64,000 bases of DNA from Leucocoprinus leucothites (Eukaryota; Basidiomycota; Agaricomycetes; Agaricales; Agaricaceae). The stretch lies in the NCBI GenBank assembly GCA_013368445.1, contig JAACJO010000025.1, positions 23,463-87,462 of the forward strand. The letters are read 5' to 3'. A program made the translations under genes and the position numbers. The notes beneath the pieces were generated by a model. The model saw only the letters and a program-made list of their open reading frames with translations, was not told where the DNA came from and searched no databases. Positions 60,429 to 64,000 of this stretch are shown here, piece after piece. The number at the start of each line of letters is the position of its first letter. Position 1 is the stretch's first letter.

Positions 60429-62850
60429 GGCTCAAAACAAGAGACTCAGTGGGCAACGAACACAGACAAAGGGTAGTGTACCCAACCAGTCTTTATACCA
60501 GTTCGGCTAAAGTAGATGAGGGAGATGAAGAGGACGAAAAGGGCTTGTTGAAAGATTAATGCCCAGAATCTAGGATTCTGGACTCAAAAAACCGACCGTG
60601 ACCCTTGTTTGGTCTAGGCAGGGCGGCAGATGGCTTCGGCCTCCCCGAATAAAATCCAGAGGCACGGGGGAGGAAGCGTGGAACTAATGTATGAAATGAA
60701 TGGGAATGGGTCTAAGGCTAAGGTTGTCCAGCATCACCGAGGAAGGGAAGAAATCAAATCAAATCAAATCAGTCGCAAGTCAAAGAAGTATACCTACCAG
60801 TTACGGATTTCAGTAAACACGCGGGAGGGGGGGGACACGGATATCGTATGTAAGCACCGAGATGCGGTTTTGGATGAGAAACTGGTATATTTCGAGGTTC
60901 GAGAACAGCAGAATTCAATGAGGATTGTGTACTAAAGGGGGGGTCACTGGTGACTATAATGATTGATCTGTGGTCGAACGGACATACCAACGAAGACATA
61001 CGGAATGGTTATGTCAATCCGTGAGTGCGAGGTTCAACCCATGCCGAGATTGAAATCTCCAGAAAGCTTGAGCTGTCAGAGAAGCAGACTTTGGTGAGAG
61101 TTTTTGAGATCAAAGATGGACAGCGGTCGAACAAGGGCTCTCATTTTTGGCATTTGCGATCTGTCGGTTTAGTGTCCACATCAATACATAGAACGCCCAT
61201 GGCTCTCTCTTGAGCGCTAGACTCGCGTGAAACCGTTGCACCGACGCGAGATGACGCGTGCAAATCAGAAGCAGAAAAGATTCATAGAGTATGTCAAAGA
61301 ATAGAAGACGCGTTTTGCAACCCGCTGTGGTAGATGGGAAAACAAGTTAGGAACGCGTTGGATGATAACGTGATTAGTGGCTGTGTCATACATTGAGCCA
61401 AACAAGGCCTTACAGATAAGTAGGCACATTTTCATTTTAATTACAGATTTCTGGGCAGGTTAGAGGCTTGTGGGGAAGAGGTCTGGGCCATACTGCCCTA
61501 GTGAGAGAAAAGCTAGCGGCGGACCGAGATGTGAGGATGATCTTTCGACGCCACACATGCCTACAAGTCGGATCATCATCTTCCAGGCACAAACTCAGTC
61601 CGAGGTGATACATGTTATGACATCGCTAAGCTGACTGATTTACCTACGAGACTCGACAACCTGGATGTACTACTTTTGTCAGAAAAACTTCCAGTAGATG
61701 AAGCGAGGAGTCCTAAAACTTGGATCGTCAGTAGAGTGGATCATGCGGCGACATACTACCTGCCGACAATGGAAGTCTCTCAAATCAAACGACTTCATCG
61801 GAGAGGCCAAAATTTTTGAGCCAGTGTGCAACGAAGACCAGAATGCAACCGACATGGTTATTCTTCTCAGCGATATACTTTGTTTAGTGTCAGTGTTCCA
61901 CGAATGTCGGAGGCTTTGGCAAGTATTTTGGCACGCTTGCAGCAGGGTTAACTGGTCAGGCGTGCAAACTAAGCGCCATGGACCACGGAGAGCGGAGGCA
62001 GAACAGAGGCGATTGTCGGTTGCTGTTGGCACCGACAGGAATAGTTTCCAGAAACACACGAACTGAAGTGCCTGTCGTCGACACGCGACCCACAAAGGAC
62101 AACGGAGTTCTCAGATAGCACATGGCAAGACGTCAAGACGAAATTATGCCGGGAAGGTATGCCGAAAGGTCGCTGATTGAGAGGTGATGAAGCGCCAGTT
62201 TCTGCTCTAACAGGGTCAACTATACTCCGCTATTGACAAGAGTTCTTGTTGAACATTCATTGCGGGGAGTCAATGTATCGAATGGGCTCATCGGAAGCAG
62301 ACGACAAGACGAAGGCAGAAACCGACAGCAAGCAACTCAGAGCATCAGAAAATCATTATAGACGCCAGAGGTAGAGTTGCAAATCCTCCGCGATCGTCGC
62401 CGATAGAAAAATCAAAGCCCGTTGTGGTCAAGACTACAAATTAGTGGAAATGTGTCGGCGACATATCGAGTGTGCTTAGTCATCATTCCAGGTTCCGCCA
62501 AACTCTAAATTCAGGCGGAGAGCAGGACACAAGGGCTGCATGGAGACCGTCTGAAGACTATCTGGCATGTGCAGGAGGGTCAGGAACGCGAGAAAATATG
62601 ATATAGTGTTATTTCTGAAGCGAGTAAGTGTAGAAAGGCAATACGGCCGGACAAACAAAGGGCGGAGTTGGGTCAGCGGGGTCCAAATTCACGCCCAACC
62701 GCTCTCAAATTTCTCCTCCCGCAAGTCCAACAACAAGGTGAGCCAACTTTAAATCTGTCATCAAAAACTTTAATATTCATTTTCCGTTCTTCGTCTATAT
62801 CGTTATCCTCTACCCTCGTCGTCCGCGATGCCCACAGTGCCTGCAGCTCC
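60429..62850. promoter_or_regulatory. divergent intergenic region (WSC oxidase / WOPR)
   Basis: 2.4 kb. Apart from the TATA box near the oxidase gene nothing is recognised; frames of up to 138 codons on the two strands overlap each other (61679-62095) and lack motifs. A long 5' region is common before fungal developmental regulators such as WOPR genes. Confidence 0.45.
60491..60497 (-). promoter_or_regulatory. TATA box of the WSC oxidase gene
   Basis: TATAAAG on the minus strand, 63 nt before the ATG at 60428. Assignment rests on position. Confidence 0.5.
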
Positions 62851-64000
62851 ATGTCAAGCCAGCATGCCAGTGCACACCAGAATCCTCCCACCTGGACAGA
62901 GCCGCCCTGGTCTGGCTGGATAGAGACCACTGGTGACGCTCTGCTCATCCTCGAGGCTTGCACGCAGAGGCCTTATTCCCGTGTAACTCGTCGCCTGGTC
63001 GATTCTGAACGCAAATGATTACATCTGGCTCCGTGTTCGTCTTCGACGAAGATGAGAGCGGTATCAAGCGCTGGACTGACGGGTTCTTCTGGAGCCCAAG
63101 TCGAATACTAGGCAACTTCCTCCTCTACCGCGAGACAGACAAGCGAGGTGCTGGTAATCGATCCGGCAAGGAAGGCGAAGTCGTCGAGCTTGACGCCGTC
63201 AAGGCTGATGGCTCGTTGAGCCGTCCAAAGTCAGATCCAGGCCATCCAGGTGTTGACAAACAACGAGAACGAACCTTGGTTGGTAGTCTGACGAACAGTT
63301 ACAAGTTTAAGCCTGACGGTTTAATGAAAAAAGTAACCATCTCGCTCATATATTCATTCCGCAGCCCGCACTAACCTCACTTGCCACAGACATTTTCTCT
63401 CACAATTGGTGGTGTTGCACAGCACCTTATTTCCTATTACAAGATAGAGGATGTCGAAAGCGGCCGTCTACGCCCACCGTCTTCACTCCCCGAGCTTGCC
63501 TCTCTGGAGATAAGCCCGGAATATCTCGACAAGACTCATTTCCGGAACCCACCAAAGGTGGAAGTGGGTGCAGATGGGATTCCCCGGTATAGAGGCGAAG
63601 CCGACGATATCGATACTTCTGCATCTCTTCTCACCGGTCCTCCTTTGACTGGTTTACCTCTTCTCACAGGTGGACGTGAGGTGCCTGAGAGTGCTGCGTC
63701 TAAGCGGATCAAACGCTTTGAACCGTATGGTCAGCCTAGTGTGCCAGCTCCCAAGCGCCAACGTAAGACGCCTGTCCCAAAGCCTGTACCCATTCCAGCA
63801 GATGGTTCCCAGCCTCAAGCACAGACTCAGCAGGACGTCGTTACGCCCATCACGGCGAGCCCAACGAGCCCCCAGCAAGTCCAGGCTCCTCAAGCGTTCA
63901 CTGATGCCAATCCTGCTCCGGCTACCTCACCTCTAGCTCCAGCTGCCCCAGCAGCTTCTTATCCTTCGTTTGGGGTAGCCCCGTACTACGGGTACATGCA
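62851..64000 (+). CDS. WOPR (Gti1/Pac2) transcription regulator, partial, apparent frameshift
   Basis: The N-terminal WOPR half has GWIETTGDALLILEACTQRPYSRV-type sequence from 62851 on. After codon AAA at 63013-63015 the frame meets TGA (63016-63018), while the frame starting with ATG at 63015 carries the continuation SGSVFVFDEDESGIKRWTDG and FFWSPSRILGNFLLYRE. A one-base loss in the A-run joins them. An intron of 57 nt (63333-63389) precedes FSLTIGGVAQHLISYY, the end of the WOPR fold. The rest is Pro/Gln-rich with KRIKR and KRQRK basic clusters, open to the window edge. WOPR proteins (Wor1/Mit1/Ryp1 family) bind DNA and switch morphology or development. The frameshift is real or an assembly error; I favour an error because the rest is well kept. 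Confidence 0.85.

Noticed and set aside
61679..62095. 138-codon minus frame and 122-codon plus frame
   Set aside because: They are antisense to each other, without motifs or splice support, in the upstream region of the WOPR gene.

Overview
The window is nuclear DNA of a filamentous basidiomycete, most likely a mushroom-forming agaricomycete. The genes are packed with 45-75 nt introns (mostly GT-AG, a few GC-AG), and the families are typical of that group: a ricin-B-type beta-trefoil lectin, a WSC-domain copper radical oxidase, a KRE6/SKN1 glucan-synthesis protein, a WOPR (Gti1/Pac2) regulator, a Cys-rich metallothionein and 7TM-like membrane proteins. All exon models were read by eye from splice consensus, reading phase and family motifs; none was checked by a search.

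Layout. 1-3.9 kb holds no confident gene (one possible partial gene at the left edge and an imperfect direct repeat). 4.0-5.0 kb: small beta-trefoil lectin (+). 6.4-8.0 kb: MFS transporter (-), divergent from a tail-anchored FHA/coiled-coil protein at 9.0-11.4 kb (+). 12.2-18.0 kb: a complete SAC3/GANP mRNA-export scaffold gene (-, 14 exons, 1,687 aa).

17.6-39.9 kb is the most unusual part: a direct tandem triplication of a roughly 6.6 kb block. Each block carries the 5' end of SAC3 (the real gene in block 1, broken fragments in blocks 2 and 3), a three-exon metallothionein gene, a CK1-like protein kinase gene and a 7TM-like membrane protein gene. The metallothionein reading frame is open in all three copies, with one Cys-to-Arg change in copy 3. 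The kinase is intact only in copy 1; copies 2 and 3 carry stops that replace CGA arginine codons. Two nearly identical 967-969 bp TG...CA elements, each with its own 4 bp target duplication and no coding capacity (solo-LTR-like), sit in block 2 and directly after the stop codon of the last gene of block 3.

40.4-42.1 kb: unrecognised 509 aa protein (-). 44.0-60.4 kb is rich in cell-wall and surface genes: KRE6/SKN1 (-), a membrane GT2 polysaccharide synthase (+), a seven-helix membrane protein (-) and a secreted glyoxal-oxidase-like enzyme with four WSC domains (-). The last has 24 exons, six of them 7-16 nt microexons, and one microexon sits at the same place in every WSC repeat. 62.9-64 kb: start of a WOPR regulator gene (+), cut by the window edge and carrying an apparent one-base frameshift.
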